Source of the DNA: a virus
Virus record (IMG/VR): IMGVR_UViG_3300049595_002631
Coordinates: 1 to 30,250 of that record
DNA: 30,250 nt
Direction: 5' to 3' (one strand)
In this document: piece after piece, positions 19,952 to 27,586 of the stretch
Position numbering within the stretch: position 1 is the first letter of the stretch
Layout of the letters: each line of letters opens with the position of its first letter
Notes under the pieces: model-generated
What the model saw: only the letters and a program-made list of their open reading frames with translations
Databases searched by the model: none
What the model was told of the DNA's origin: nothing
Position numbers and translations under genes: made by a program

Positions 19952-20851
19952 ATGACTCTCGACCGATTCCTGACCGACGTGTATGTCCCGCTTCGGCTCC
20001 GCGGCCGCTCCCCCGAGAGCGTCCGCCTTCTGCGACACGCCATCACCCAGTTCTCGCGATGGCTCGGCCGTCCTGCACTGCTCAATGACCTTGAGGATCT
20101 CGTCGTCAGCCAGTGGCTCACGAGGATGGCAGAGAAGAAGTCGCCGAACAGCGTTGCCCGCGAGCGGAGCGGGATCCTCGCCTTGTGGAACCTCGCCCAG
20201 GGCCGCGGGCTTGTGAAGCTGCGGCCAACGGTCGCCCCGGAACTCGTGCCCCAGTCCACGCCGCGGGCGTTCACTGCCGACGAGCTGGGGCGGCTTGCCC
20301 AGTCTGCGAAGTGGTCGAGTGGGTGGGTCGGCCCCGTGCCGGCGGCGGTTTTCTTCCAGGCCTTGATCGCCGTGGGGCTTGAGACGGGCGAGCGAATCAA
20401 TGCCCTGTTGAAGACGCCGAAGCACTGCTGGCAGCGGCCGACGCTCACGGTCCCAGCCGTGGTGCGGAAAGGGAAACGGCAGGAGCGGGTGTACGAACTT
20501 TCGCCAGAGGCTTGCGATCTCATGGACGCCGTGACGAGGCACGAGGGGCCGACGGCGTTTTGGTGGGTGGCGTCGAACACGGCGCTGCGGAAAAGGTGGA
20601 AGACCATTACGCGGCGCGCCGGGCTCGGTGACGGACGCGATGTCCAGTTCCATGCCCTGCGGCGCTCAACCGCATCGCACCTCGCGGCCGCCGGCCTCGA
20701 CGCGACAAGCTACCTCGGGCACTCGACGGACAGGATCACGCGTCGGTCGTACCTTGACCCTCGCGTCGTGGACTCGCGGCGACCGAAGGCGTGGCAGTCG
20801 CTGCCGAGGATCTTCAAGCCCGACACGGAGCCTCCTGCACGATCGGCGTAA
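19952..20851 (+). CDS. int: Tyrosine recombinase integrase
   Basis: The only plus-strand gene; 299 aa. The N-terminal SAM-like core-binding part (SVRLLRHAITQFSRWLG) is followed by the catalytic domain. Arg148 is in GLETGERINALL, Lys173/175 in VVRKGKRQ, His234 and Arg237 in FHALRRSTASHLAAAG, His257 in YLGHST, and the nucleophile Tyr267 in RSYLDP. All six residues of the R-K-H-R-H-Y set are present, so it should be active. It integrates the genome into, and excises it from, the host chromosome. The ATG follows GCGGAGG by 8 nt. The 3' end overlaps the converging minus gene by 38 nt. Confidence 0.94.
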   Translation: MTLDRFLTDVYVPLRLRGRSPESVRLLRHAITQFSRWLGRPALLNDLEDLVVSQWLTRMAEKKSPNSVARERSGILALWNLAQGRGLVKLRPTVAPELVPQSTPRAFTADELGRLAQSAKWSSGWVGPVPAAVFFQALIAVGLETGERINALLKTPKHCWQRPTLTVPAVVRKGKRQERVYELSPEACDLMDAVTRHEGPTAFWWVASNTALRKRWKTITRRAGLGDGRDVQFHALRRSTASHLAAAGLDATSYLGHSTDRITRRSYLDPRVVDSRRPKAWQSLPRIFKPDTEPPARSA

Positions 20852-21428
20852 CCGGACGCGATGCGCACTCCTGCCCCCGAATGTGGCAGGAGTGCGAATC
20901 CGGCGACGCACTATCCGCACGAATGTTGCGACCACACCCAGGTGCCATGCACCCAGGCCCGCGGAGCGTCCCCGCGTTGATCTCTGGCCATAAGGCTTCC
21001 GAGTGGATAGCCGCTAGCAGGCCCCACGCCGCATGCCCGAGGTGGTCCTCCGATCGGTCTCCTGATAGGTAGCGGTACACGTGCCGGAGGGCGTGATTCA
21101 GGAGATCGTGGACGGGCATCCCGGCCTCCCAGTTGTAGTCTCCGTAGCGCGAGGCCCCCTCGGCGCAGGCCCTGGCGACGGCCTCCAACCCGATCGGCGA
21201 GATCAGGTCGAACCTGGTCGCCTCCGCGTCGCTTGACCGTACAGCCCCGGTCGCGAACCGAACGGTGTCCCCTGCCTGCTCTTTCACTGCTGCTGCCTCC
21301 TGGTAGTCCCGCACCAATCCGATCAGATGAATGACGTCAGCGGCAAGCGTGCCGCTCGTTCCTGTCCATGCGCCGGAGAACCGACGGGCGCGACGCTCTG
21401 CCTCGTTGATGTAGTCGGCGTCAAGCAT
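20814..21428 (-). CDS. dATP/dGTP diphosphohydrolase-like protein (DUF5664)
   Basis: The ATG at 21428 (MLDADYINEAERRARRFSG) gives 204 aa. The diagnostic central stretch RFDLISPIGLEAVARACAEGA, then SRYGDYNWEAGMPVHDLLNHALRHVYRYLSGD, and DHLGHAAWGLLAAIH is that of the family named dATP/dGTP diphosphohydrolase N-terminal domain. It is alpha-helical with Glu/Asp/His metal ligands as in MazG-like folds. Such enzymes trim the nucleotide pool during infection. The C-terminal 40 residues are Cys-rich, unrelated, and cross the convergent hairpin and the integrase 3' end; they may be a recent extension. Confidence 0.75.
   Translation of the reverse strand: MLDADYINEAERRARRFSGAWTGTSGTLAADVIHLIGLVRDYQEAAAVKEQAGDTVRFATGAVRSSDAEATRFDLISPIGLEAVARACAEGASRYGDYNWEAGMPVHDLLNHALRHVYRYLSGDRSEDHLGHAAWGLLAAIHSEALWPEINAGTLRGPGCMAPGCGRNIRADSASPDSHSCHIRGQECASRPVTPIVQEAPCRA
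20864..20896. terminator. Hairpin at the convergent end of integrase and late transcripts
   Basis: A perfect 12-bp stem (20864-20875 with 20885-20896, arm CGCACTCCTGCC) has a 9-nt loop, and the outer CCGGA/TCCGG pair (20852-20856, 20899-20903) extends it. It starts 12 nt after the integrase stop. There is no T-run on either side, so it is terminator-like only in position and stability. It lies inside the 3' end of the converging gene. Confidence 0.5.
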
Positions 21429-22626
21429 TCGTACCAGCCACGAGCATCCCGGCCAGCCCACCGCCGGGAGCGTAGAACCATGTCTCCATCGCCTGGCGAG
21501 AGCCGATGTAGCCTTCTTGCGAGTGCCAGTCATCAGGCGGGCAGATGGCCGGGGCGATCCGCACCACCACGCCGTCCACAGTGTCGATGCCGTCGGCGTC
21601 GACGACGCGGCGGATCTTCGCAGCCTGCTTGTGGAGGTGCCCGGTGTGAAACTCTCGGTAGCGGCACCGGCTCCAAGCGTCTGGGTTTTCCAGGGCCATG
21701 AGCGCCGGCAATTTGCCGCGGGCCTTGTCGCCGTGAGTGAAGCCGAGAAGGTTCCCGGCGTGCTCGATGTACTGCCGGTGCGTGTACGTCTGGCAGATCG
21801 TGATTCGCTTGTCAGCGGCAAAGTGCGTCGCAAGCAGCAGACGGAACCACGCCGTCATGCTCTCGTCATGGTTTCCCGGAATACAGATGACGTCTGTCTG
21901 GCATGTCTCGGACGACCGCTCCACGAGGTGCGTGGCCGCGGCCGTTCCGGTCTCAATCATCTTTTCAAGCCGCCCGTCCCGCTCAAGCTGGGTGCCGCGG
22001 GTCGTTTTGGCGTCTGGCGTATCGTAGTGGTAAACGTCGCCAAGGAAGGCGATCGTCCGGCGAGACGGATCCTGCCGGTCACCGGCCTCGATCAGCCTGG
22101 TTCCGGCATCCCGCACAAGGCGGTCGGCATGGTCGAGGTCGTAGTCGTCGCCGCCGGTTGTCTTGCTCCAGGCATATTTACCGAAGTGCGGGTCGGCCAC
22201 GACCACAACTTGCCAGAGCCCATCCCGCTTCGCCTTCGATGCCCTGGCCTTCGGCCTGCCGATGCGGCCAGACGAGGCCGCCCCTGCGATCATCGCCGCC
22301 ACCGTGTCCTCGATGCCCGGCCCGGCCTTTGGCCGCAGCCGCACATGGACGCGGTGCAGCTCGGTGACCACAGGCTCTCCGGTCGCCTTGTCGGCCGTGA
22401 GCCCCTCCCACTTCGTCGCCTCGCTGGCGGCGACCTCGAACTTCGTCAGGTCGGCCTCGATGTGCCGCAGAAGGTCTGCGACGGTGCGGATTCTGGCCGA
22501 GACGCTCCTGGCCTCGACGCCGTCCGGCGTCTCGCGTTTCGTGACCTCTTCGATCGTGACGCCCTTGTCGCCGGCAGCCCGCGCCGCCACCTCGGACACG
22601 GCGTCGCGACTCACTTGCTTAGCCAT
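21421..22626 (-). CDS. Calcineurin-like metallophosphoesterase
   Basis: This 401-aa protein carries the complete metal-site series: D145-x-H147 in VVVADPHFGK, G196-D197 in FLGDVYH, G251-N-H-D in PGNHDES, His298 in THGD, and GHLH (329-332). The first 135 residues are a separate helical/charged region with a VADLLRHIEADL helix, probably DNA- or partner-binding. Family members cleave phosphodiesters. In phages they act as nucleases or cyclic-nucleotide/nucleotide phosphatases, so the substrate is open. It overlaps the upstream small gene by 16 nt. Confidence 0.87.
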   Translation of the reverse strand: MAKQVSRDAVSEVAARAAGDKGVTIEEVTKRETPDGVEARSVSARIRTVADLLRHIEADLTKFEVAASEATKWEGLTADKATGEPVVTELHRVHVRLRPKAGPGIEDTVAAMIAGAASSGRIGRPKARASKAKRDGLWQVVVVADPHFGKYAWSKTTGGDDYDLDHADRLVRDAGTRLIEAGDRQDPSRRTIAFLGDVYHYDTPDAKTTRGTQLERDGRLEKMIETGTAAATHLVERSSETCQTDVICIPGNHDESMTAWFRLLLATHFAADKRITICQTYTHRQYIEHAGNLLGFTHGDKARGKLPALMALENPDAWSRCRYREFHTGHLHKQAAKIRRVVDADGIDTVDGVVVRIAPAICPPDDWHSQEGYIGSRQAMETWFYAPGGGLAGMLVAGTNA

Positions 22627-22856
22627 GTCTCGATTCCGTTACGGCCGACGTTCGCGATGCCACGGGCCGCGAGAACCTTGACGATTGCCTCGACAGCCGG
22701 ACGCCTGGCCTTGCCGAACTTGCCGGCAAAGTACGCCTCACGGATGGCCGCAAGCGTCGCGGCGTGTTCGGGTGCGACGCGCTGGTGCCATCGCAGGAAC
22801 TGCCGCTGCGGTACGGCCGCAGCGATCTCGGCGATAATGTCGTTCGTTTTTGCCAT
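22611..22856 (-). CDS. Small helical protein, likely DNA-binding partner of the metallophosphoesterase
   Basis: The 81-aa product reads NDIIAEIAAAVPQRQFLRWHQRVAP near the N-terminus and PAVEAIVKVLAARGIANVGRN, then GIETWLSK at the end. The helix content, the Arg/Lys patches and a terminal 'VGRNGIETWL' block resemble small HTH-like proteins, but no textbook HTH scores by eye. It is coupled to the phosphoesterase by overlap and starts 1 nt inside the upstream stop. Confidence 0.65.
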   Translation of the reverse strand: MAKTNDIIAEIAAAVPQRQFLRWHQRVAPEHAATLAAIREAYFAGKFGKARRPAVEAIVKVLAARGIANVGRNGIETWLSK

Positions 22857-23500
22857 TACTGAAACTCCGAAAACACCTTCGACGCGATCGCACCGAACAC
22901 ATCCGGTGTCGGGTGTAGCGACTCATCGACTGTCAGCAGCCGGTCACTCGGCATCATCGACACAAGCGTGTCGTCTGCATACGGAGACAGCTGATACCAC
23001 TGCCGCGTCAGCCTCACGACTCCGTACCATGCGAGATAAACATTCGCGGCCCGGTGATACCAATCCGACGTCAAGCCAATGCCGGGCCGTTCGGCTATTT
23101 CTGCGAGCGTCATCGTCTCGCATTCGCGCTCGCAGTCGAGGATGAGCCGCAGGGCTTCGTCCCGTTGCTGCGGCGTCAGCTCGACCACTCCTTGAAGCCA
23201 CGCGTCGAAGACGTACCAGGCACAGCAGTCGCCTCCGAGCTTGGCCGTCCACGTTGGAGACTTAGCCTGCCATTGCCGGTAGTGCTGGTATTCGTGGATG
23301 AACACGCTCAGCCATACTTCCGGCGATGTATGCGTGGCGACGAAGAACGTCGGCCCCTCTTCGTCGAAGTATCCGCCCAGCTTGCCGCCACCGAACCCGC
23401 CGCCGTCCTCTGTCGACAGCGTGACCGTCACTCCGTGGCCCTGCATGTCTGAGACAGCAGCCGCGACGTAGGCCTGGGCCTCGGGCGTGATGCCGTACAT
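22856..23500 (-). CDS. Gluzincin-like zinc metallopeptidase (HEYQH)
   Basis: The 214-aa protein contains VFIHEYQHYRQW, an exact HExxH zinc-peptidase site (His69, Glu70, His73). A possible third ligand lies in ILDCERECETMTLAEI about 55 residues later, as in gluzincin folds. The N-terminal part has a Gly-rich GGGFGGGKLGGYF loop, and THTSPEVWLS precedes the active helix, typical of 'minimal' metallopeptidases. There is no signal peptide, so it acts in the host cytoplasm or in the virion. Its place after the tail genes would suit a tail-associated or host-modifying protease. Confidence 0.75.
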   Translation of the reverse strand: MYGITPEAQAYVAAAVSDMQGHGVTVTLSTEDGGGFGGGKLGGYFDEEGPTFFVATHTSPEVWLSVFIHEYQHYRQWQAKSPTWTAKLGGDCCAWYVFDAWLQGVVELTPQQRDEALRLILDCERECETMTLAEIAERPGIGLTSDWYHRAANVYLAWYGVVRLTRQWYQLSPYADDTLVSMMPSDRLLTVDESLHPTPDVFGAIASKVFSEFQ

Positions 23501-23503
23501 GCG

Positions 23504-23650
23504 TCACCTCGTTGCAGCGATGTAGAGTCCGACGTTGGCGAACGCGTAGCCAATGTAGGCGACCGACAGGCCCGTCTTGCCTTGCCACGCCAAATCAGCC
23601 GCCACGTAGGCGTATATCAGCCCAGTCAGTGCGATCAGCCAGCCAGCCAT
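23504..23650 (-). CDS. 48-aa two-helix membrane protein
   Basis: ATG at 23650 with a perfect AAGGAGG at 5 nt; TGA at 23504-23506. The product MAGWLIALTGLIYAYVAADL continues to a short loop (WQGKTG) and a second hydrophobic helix (VAYIGYAFANVGLYIAA). Two short transmembrane helices in a 48-aa protein suit a small holin or membrane chaperone. The gene is easily missed because of its length, but the Shine-Dalgarno and tight spacing to the metallopeptidase gene support it. Confidence 0.72.
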   Translation of the reverse strand: MAGWLIALTGLIYAYVAADLAWQGKTGLSVAYIGYAFANVGLYIAATR

Positions 23651-23683
23651 GCGAGCCTCCTTGCTTCTACATGCGTTGCTGAA

Positions 23684-24016
23684 TCAACCGATACCAAACT
23701 TCCGTCCGATTTTGTTCAGCACGGCAACACGCTTCGGGCAATTACACGGGCGTCCAAGTAGTCGACTGACTCGCTCCTCAGTAATTCCGATCGCCGACAG
23801 GCATGCCCTGGCCATGTCCCCTAGTCCCGCACGCTCGCGCGGATATGCGTCGTGAGTCTCGTCAACGACCAGGCGATCTCCGTCGTCCCTGACGATGCAC
23901 GCGCGGACCTGGTCCATCGTGTAGCCGCGCTGGCGGCATCTTGCTTCAAGGTGTCGGCGGTGACAACGAATCACGGAAGTGGGTTCTCCGGGCATGTACC
24001 GGCGTGTTCGAGCCAT
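23684..24016 (-). CDS. Small Cys-containing tail-module protein
   Basis: The 110-aa product has CHRRHLEARCRQRGYTMDQV, ACIVRDDGDRLVVDETHDAYP, a 'GLGDMARACLSAIGI' block and a C-terminal CNCPKRVAVLNKIGR (CxC followed by helix). This 'GLGD ... CxC.KR...LN' order recurs in small phage proteins of tail modules, but no function is assigned to it. The alternative ATG at 23995 would shorten it by seven residues. The start overlaps the Cys-rich gene by 46 nt. Confidence 0.68.
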   Translation of the reverse strand: MARTRRYMPGEPTSVIRCHRRHLEARCRQRGYTMDQVRACIVRDDGDRLVVDETHDAYPRERAGLGDMARACLSAIGITEERVSRLLGRPCNCPKRVAVLNKIGRKFGIG

Positions 24017-24780
24017 GGAATGGCAACCGAGTTTCCGTAGTGGTCCGTTCCAATGTCAGCGGCCCATACGCAGACTGGGCCGTTCGGCCCGTTGTTATCA
24101 AAGCAGCGACAATGCGACACGGGCCTCGGCGGCAGGCCGCTGATCTCGGCCGGGATAGGGCCGTCAAATCTTATGTCACCAGCGGCCAGCCCGGCACATG
24201 TGCCGGGCTGAATGCAAACCCACGTCGAGGCATAACCGGCGTGTAGAATCGGAATGCCTGCCGCGTCTAGGTTGAGACGCCAAATGGACCCACAGGCCCC
24301 AGTGTAAATCGCATAGGTCGAAAGTGATTTCCCGACCTTCACACACTTGCACCTGCACGGCCGGACGATGAATTGTCCAGCGCCGCATGATGTGCCAGTC
24401 TCTGACGTGATGTCGTCAGACGTGAACACTATCTCGTCCTCGCTGTCCGGCGCGAGGCAAGCGATGTCGAGCTTTTCGTAGGTCGCTGACCAGACCTCGT
24501 CGCCGTCGACTGTGAGTGTCACAAGCAGCGTCGCGCCGCCTGCCGCTATGGAGAGCTGCGCGGTGAACCCATAAGGAACGTCTTCGCTGTCGGTCGTTTG
24601 GTAGTCGTACACAAACGGGCTGCCGCAATTCTGCGGGAACTGAGGCCAGTCGCCGAGCGCCGAGGCGTCCTGCGTTATGTCTGTGAGGACATAACAGTTA
24701 GTCGAAAGGTCAAAGCCGGTCGCCGATATCTCCACGCACGGAGCGCACGAGCAACAGTCGCACCCAGGAAAGAGCACCAT
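23971..24780 (-). CDS. Cysteine-rich putative virion/tail protein
   Basis: ATG at 24780 (TGATG junction); 269 aa beginning MVLFPGCDCCSCAPCVE, with four cysteines in six residues followed by a long beta-rich body. Further Cys pairs recur (CRCKCVKVG; HCRCFDNNG; GTCAGL). Blocks such as FTAQLSIAAGGATLLVTLTV and VRPCRCKCVK suggest disulfide- or metal-stabilised beta-sandwich domains, consistent with an exposed tail or capsid surface protein. It lies in the distal tail module. The longer frame to 24861 has an unsupported N-terminus overlapping the upstream gene. Confidence 0.7.
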   Translation of the reverse strand: MVLFPGCDCCSCAPCVEISATGFDLSTNCYVLTDITQDASALGDWPQFPQNCGSPFVYDYQTTDSEDVPYGFTAQLSIAAGGATLLVTLTVDGDEVWSATYEKLDIACLAPDSEDEIVFTSDDITSETGTSCGAGQFIVRPCRCKCVKVGKSLSTYAIYTGACGSIWRLNLDAAGIPILHAGYASTWVCIQPGTCAGLAAGDIRFDGPIPAEISGLPPRPVSHCRCFDNNGPNGPVCVWAADIGTDHYGNSVAIPWLEHAGTCPENPLP

Positions 24781-25142
24781 CAGCCCGACCCCTCGTCGAC
24801 ACCGCACTCGGCCGCGATCAGGTACCACCGGCCGTTCGCAGCCCGAGCCACGGCGACCCACTTGTCGCAGCCAACGGTGGCAAACTTGTTGACGCAGTCT
24901 TCGAGCGCGGCGGAGCTAGAGGTCTCGTTTGGCGGCGTTCCAGACTCGTATAGCGCTATGTTCGCGACCGTATCTTTAGCCCAGACCGCAATCGTCTTGC
25001 CGATCCGTATCGGGTCGCCGTCGTCCGATCCGCCGCCACGAAATCGTATCGGAGGCTGGTCGCGGTTGCCGCGCTCATAGGCTCTGGTTGCGGCCGCGAT
25101 TCGCTTGGCGTCGCCCTCTGAAAAACTGACTTTCCGGGCCAT
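24780..25142 (-). CDS. Tail-associated hypothetical protein
   Basis: The ATG at 25142 starts 1 nt after the preceding stop; 120 aa. MARKVSFSEGDAKRIAAATRAYERG, a basic loop with GGGSDDGD, and VAVARAANGRWYLIAAECGV indicate a mixed helix/strand protein. There is no catalytic motif. Its order (tape measure, 297-aa protein, this gene, Cys-rich protein) makes a minor tail or baseplate protein likely. Confidence 0.62.
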   Translation of the reverse strand: MARKVSFSEGDAKRIAAATRAYERGNRDQPPIRFRGGGSDDGDPIRIGKTIAVWAKDTVANIALYESGTPPNETSSSAALEDCVNKFATVGCDKWVAVARAANGRWYLIAAECGVDEGSG

Positions 25143-25143
25143 G

Positions 25144-26037
25144 TCACAATAGCTCCGGCGTACCGAAGATCGTGAGGAAGTCCGCAGACGGATACAGATC
25201 CACGCCGTCGCCGTTGTTGATGACGCTTGGCGGCTCACCAGCGGCCTTTTGCGTGCCGTTGGCGTTTAGCGCGACTGGCTGCTTTACAGGCTTTCCGTCG
25301 CTTCCCAGGATGGCCTTCCGTTCCGTGCCGCCCGATGTCAGTTCCATGAAGCCGACGTCCCAGGGCATGGACCTCCACGTGCCAGTGTCCAGCCGAAACT
25401 CCCACCGGCTCTCGATGTACTCCAACATCCCGCCGTCATCATCGCCATCGAGCTTTGAGATGGATTGCTTCTTCGCTCCCTTGAAGTAGCATTTCCAGCA
25501 CTTCTCGTCGTGCCCGGCCCAGGACGCGTCATTCACCGCACCGGCGGCGGCGTCGATGTCAGCATCGAGAGTTTGCTCATCCTCGTAGTGTTTTGTCAGA
25601 GACCAGCTTGTCTCCTCGCGCTCTTTTTCCAGGCCCTCCAGCGGATCCTTAGCCGAGTTGGTTATCGTCGTTCCGGACATGTCCGTGAACGCCGGGACGC
25701 TTGTTGCCCCGCCGTTTCGTTCCCAGACGTCTTCGGGGATGCCGTTTTCCTTAACGACCTTCCCAGGAGGCGGGACGTAGTACTGCACGGTCAGCCACCA
25801 CAGCATCCCGTCATCGGTCGCAGGCGATAGATCGAACTCCATCGCCTTCAGGGCTGGAAACTCCGGGTGGGCAGTGCCCCACGTGACGCCGATCGTTGCA
25901 GTCACGCCGCCGACGATCTCGCTCCTGAGTGTGTCCGGCGAGTCCACGCGAATCCGCCACTTCTCCGGCAACCGCAGGCTTTCGCCGTACTTGCCTGAGA
26001 TGCCGCCTGGAACTCGCTCGTATTCGACCCAGGCCAT
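25144..26037 (-). CDS. Minor tail / distal tail protein
   Basis: The ATG at 26037 (MAWVEYERVPGGISGKYGES) gives 297 aa. The protein is largely beta: WRIRVDSPDTLRSEIVGGVT, MLWWLTVQYYVPPPG, SRWEFRLDTGTWRSMPWDVG. It has a charged helical region with EEREETSWSLTKHYEDEQTL in the middle. Such a protein immediately after the tape measure is usually the distal tail/hub protein, to which the fibre attaches. The family is not recognised with confidence. The longer frame to 26136 overlaps the tape-measure gene out of phase. Confidence 0.68.
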   Translation of the reverse strand: MAWVEYERVPGGISGKYGESLRLPEKWRIRVDSPDTLRSEIVGGVTATIGVTWGTAHPEFPALKAMEFDLSPATDDGMLWWLTVQYYVPPPGKVVKENGIPEDVWERNGGATSVPAFTDMSGTTITNSAKDPLEGLEKEREETSWSLTKHYEDEQTLDADIDAAAGAVNDASWAGHDEKCWKCYFKGAKKQSISKLDGDDDGGMLEYIESRWEFRLDTGTWRSMPWDVGFMELTSGGTERKAILGSDGKPVKQPVALNANGTQKAAGEPPSVINNGDGVDLYPSADFLTIFGTPELL

Positions 26038-26038
26038 G

Positions 26039-27586
26039 TCACGCTCCGTCGATGGCGAAGGGGTAATCCACTTCCTGGTCTTCCAGGGTGCCGGCAATGC
26101 GCTCCAGCACTTGAAGCTGCTGTTCTTGGACGTCACCGCCAGTAGTGCGCATCATTCGGAACATCTCGGCAATGCCTTCCTTGGACCGAGAGTCGACGCC
26201 CTTGATGGCTTGCGGCTCAGCAGCGACAGCCATTTGCTCGGCAAGCGCATCGCCGACGGCATTCGCGGCTCCCATCCCGGATTCCTCTACCTGGGCAGCG
26301 GAGGCTTGGGCTTGGGAGACAGCCGCATCCAGGGCGGTCGTCAATGGGCCGGAAATGGCTTGGCCTACCGGGGCGGCGTTCTCGGCGAATGCCGCGGCAA
26401 ATCCGGCCTGGGCCTGGGTGAGGTTCTGATCGATGCCGTCAGAAATCCCAGCGTTGAACGCGGCAACTCCGGCGACCGTCTGGTCAATCTTGGTCGTGTC
26501 CAGCCCAAGGAATTTTCCGCCCATGCTCAACAGTCTGGCGATGCCCTCCACAACGGCACCAAAGCCCAGCACCACCATTCCCAGCCCTGCCTGAGCCGCG
26601 TTGAATACGCCCGACATGAAATTGGCGGCGCGATTCATAAAATCGGCGACCGTTCCCCATTGGGCTCCGACATCCGAGAAGTAGGAGAACACGGACGAAA
26701 AGTTCGCGATGATGTAATCGCCAATCCCAGCCAGGAACCGCGCACCGGCCAGGATTCCGTCGCCGATCGCCTGCCCGATGTTCGCGCCGCCGATCGATCC
26801 GACGAGGTTGGTGAACGTGTCGGCCACGGCCTTAACGGCCGGTGCCAAATAGGCGACCACTTGCTGGATCACGCCCTGGATCGCCTTGGAAGCCAGCGTG
26901 AACGCGTCGTTCATCGCCTCGACGTCCTGCCCCTGGGCGGTCGTAAGGGCGAGCCCGAGCCGCTGGGCCTGCTCGGCCGCTTGGGCTATGCCCTCGGCCC
27001 CGCCGGCGAACAGTGGGAGCAGTTCCGCCCCGGCCTTCCCGAAGAGCTGCGTAGCAGCTGCGGCACGCTGGGCCTCCGTCGGCAGGGCAGCGATCGCCGA
27101 GGAGATTGCCTGGAACCGCTCGGCGGCCGACATGCCAGCCAGATCGTCCACTGACAGCCCCAGGCTCGCGAAGGCTGCCTGGGCCGTCTTCGAGCCCTGC
27201 TGGGCCTTCACGAACGCGATGTCGGCCTTTGTCGCCGCCTTGGCGATCGTATCCATGCCGACGCCTGCCAGGTCTCCGGCGAGGGCCAGGCCGGCGAACT
27301 CTCCGTAGGTCATACCGACGCGGGCCGCCAGCTTGCTCTGCTGGTCGATGACCTCTGCCTGGGCAGCACCCATGGAGACGAGCGAGCGGACATAGTTTCC
27401 GGCCGTACTCGCGATCGAGCCGAAAAGCTGCGCACCCTGGATCGCAACGAGAGCCTTCATTCCAGACGCAAGAGAGGCAGTAGACCCCTCCATGCGGCGC
27501 ATGGCGGATGCCGCCTGGTTCACGCCCGTGACGAGGCCCGACGAGTTGGCCGTGAAGATCGCCGAGACTTTGCCGATGACCGACAT
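26039..27586 (-). CDS. Tail tape measure protein (short)
   Basis: The 515-aa protein is Ala/Gly-rich with long helices and hydrophobic patches. The N-terminal MSVIGKVSAIFTANSSGLVT continues with AAQAEVIDQQSKLAARVGMT and LAGLALAGDLAGVGMDTI. A membrane-like stretch (LGMVVLGFGAVVEGIARLL) lies near residue 350, and the C-terminus has EGIAEMFRMMRTTGGDVQEQQ. Tape measures set tail length (about 0.15 nm per residue), so this implies a tail of roughly 75-80 nm. The start overlaps the chaperone frameshift product by 67 nt, as usual for this position. Confidence 0.88.
   Translation of the reverse strand: MSVIGKVSAIFTANSSGLVTGVNQAASAMRRMEGSTASLASGMKALVAIQGAQLFGSIASTAGNYVRSLVSMGAAQAEVIDQQSKLAARVGMTYGEFAGLALAGDLAGVGMDTIAKAATKADIAFVKAQQGSKTAQAAFASLGLSVDDLAGMSAAERFQAISSAIAALPTEAQRAAAATQLFGKAGAELLPLFAGGAEGIAQAAEQAQRLGLALTTAQGQDVEAMNDAFTLASKAIQGVIQQVVAYLAPAVKAVADTFTNLVGSIGGANIGQAIGDGILAGARFLAGIGDYIIANFSSVFSYFSDVGAQWGTVADFMNRAANFMSGVFNAAQAGLGMVVLGFGAVVEGIARLLSMGGKFLGLDTTKIDQTVAGVAAFNAGISDGIDQNLTQAQAGFAAAFAENAAPVGQAISGPLTTALDAAVSQAQASAAQVEESGMGAANAVGDALAEQMAVAAEPQAIKGVDSRSKEGIAEMFRMMRTTGGDVQEQQLQVLERIAGTLEDQEVDYPFAIDGA

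Noticed and set aside
21517-23145. Plus-strand frame (542 aa) opposite the metallophosphoesterase
   Set aside because: Crosses three well-supported minus-strand genes and has no recognisable domain.
25874-27154. Plus-strand frame (426 aa) opposite the tape measure
   Set aside because: Complement of the Ala/Gly-rich tape-measure gene; no motif.
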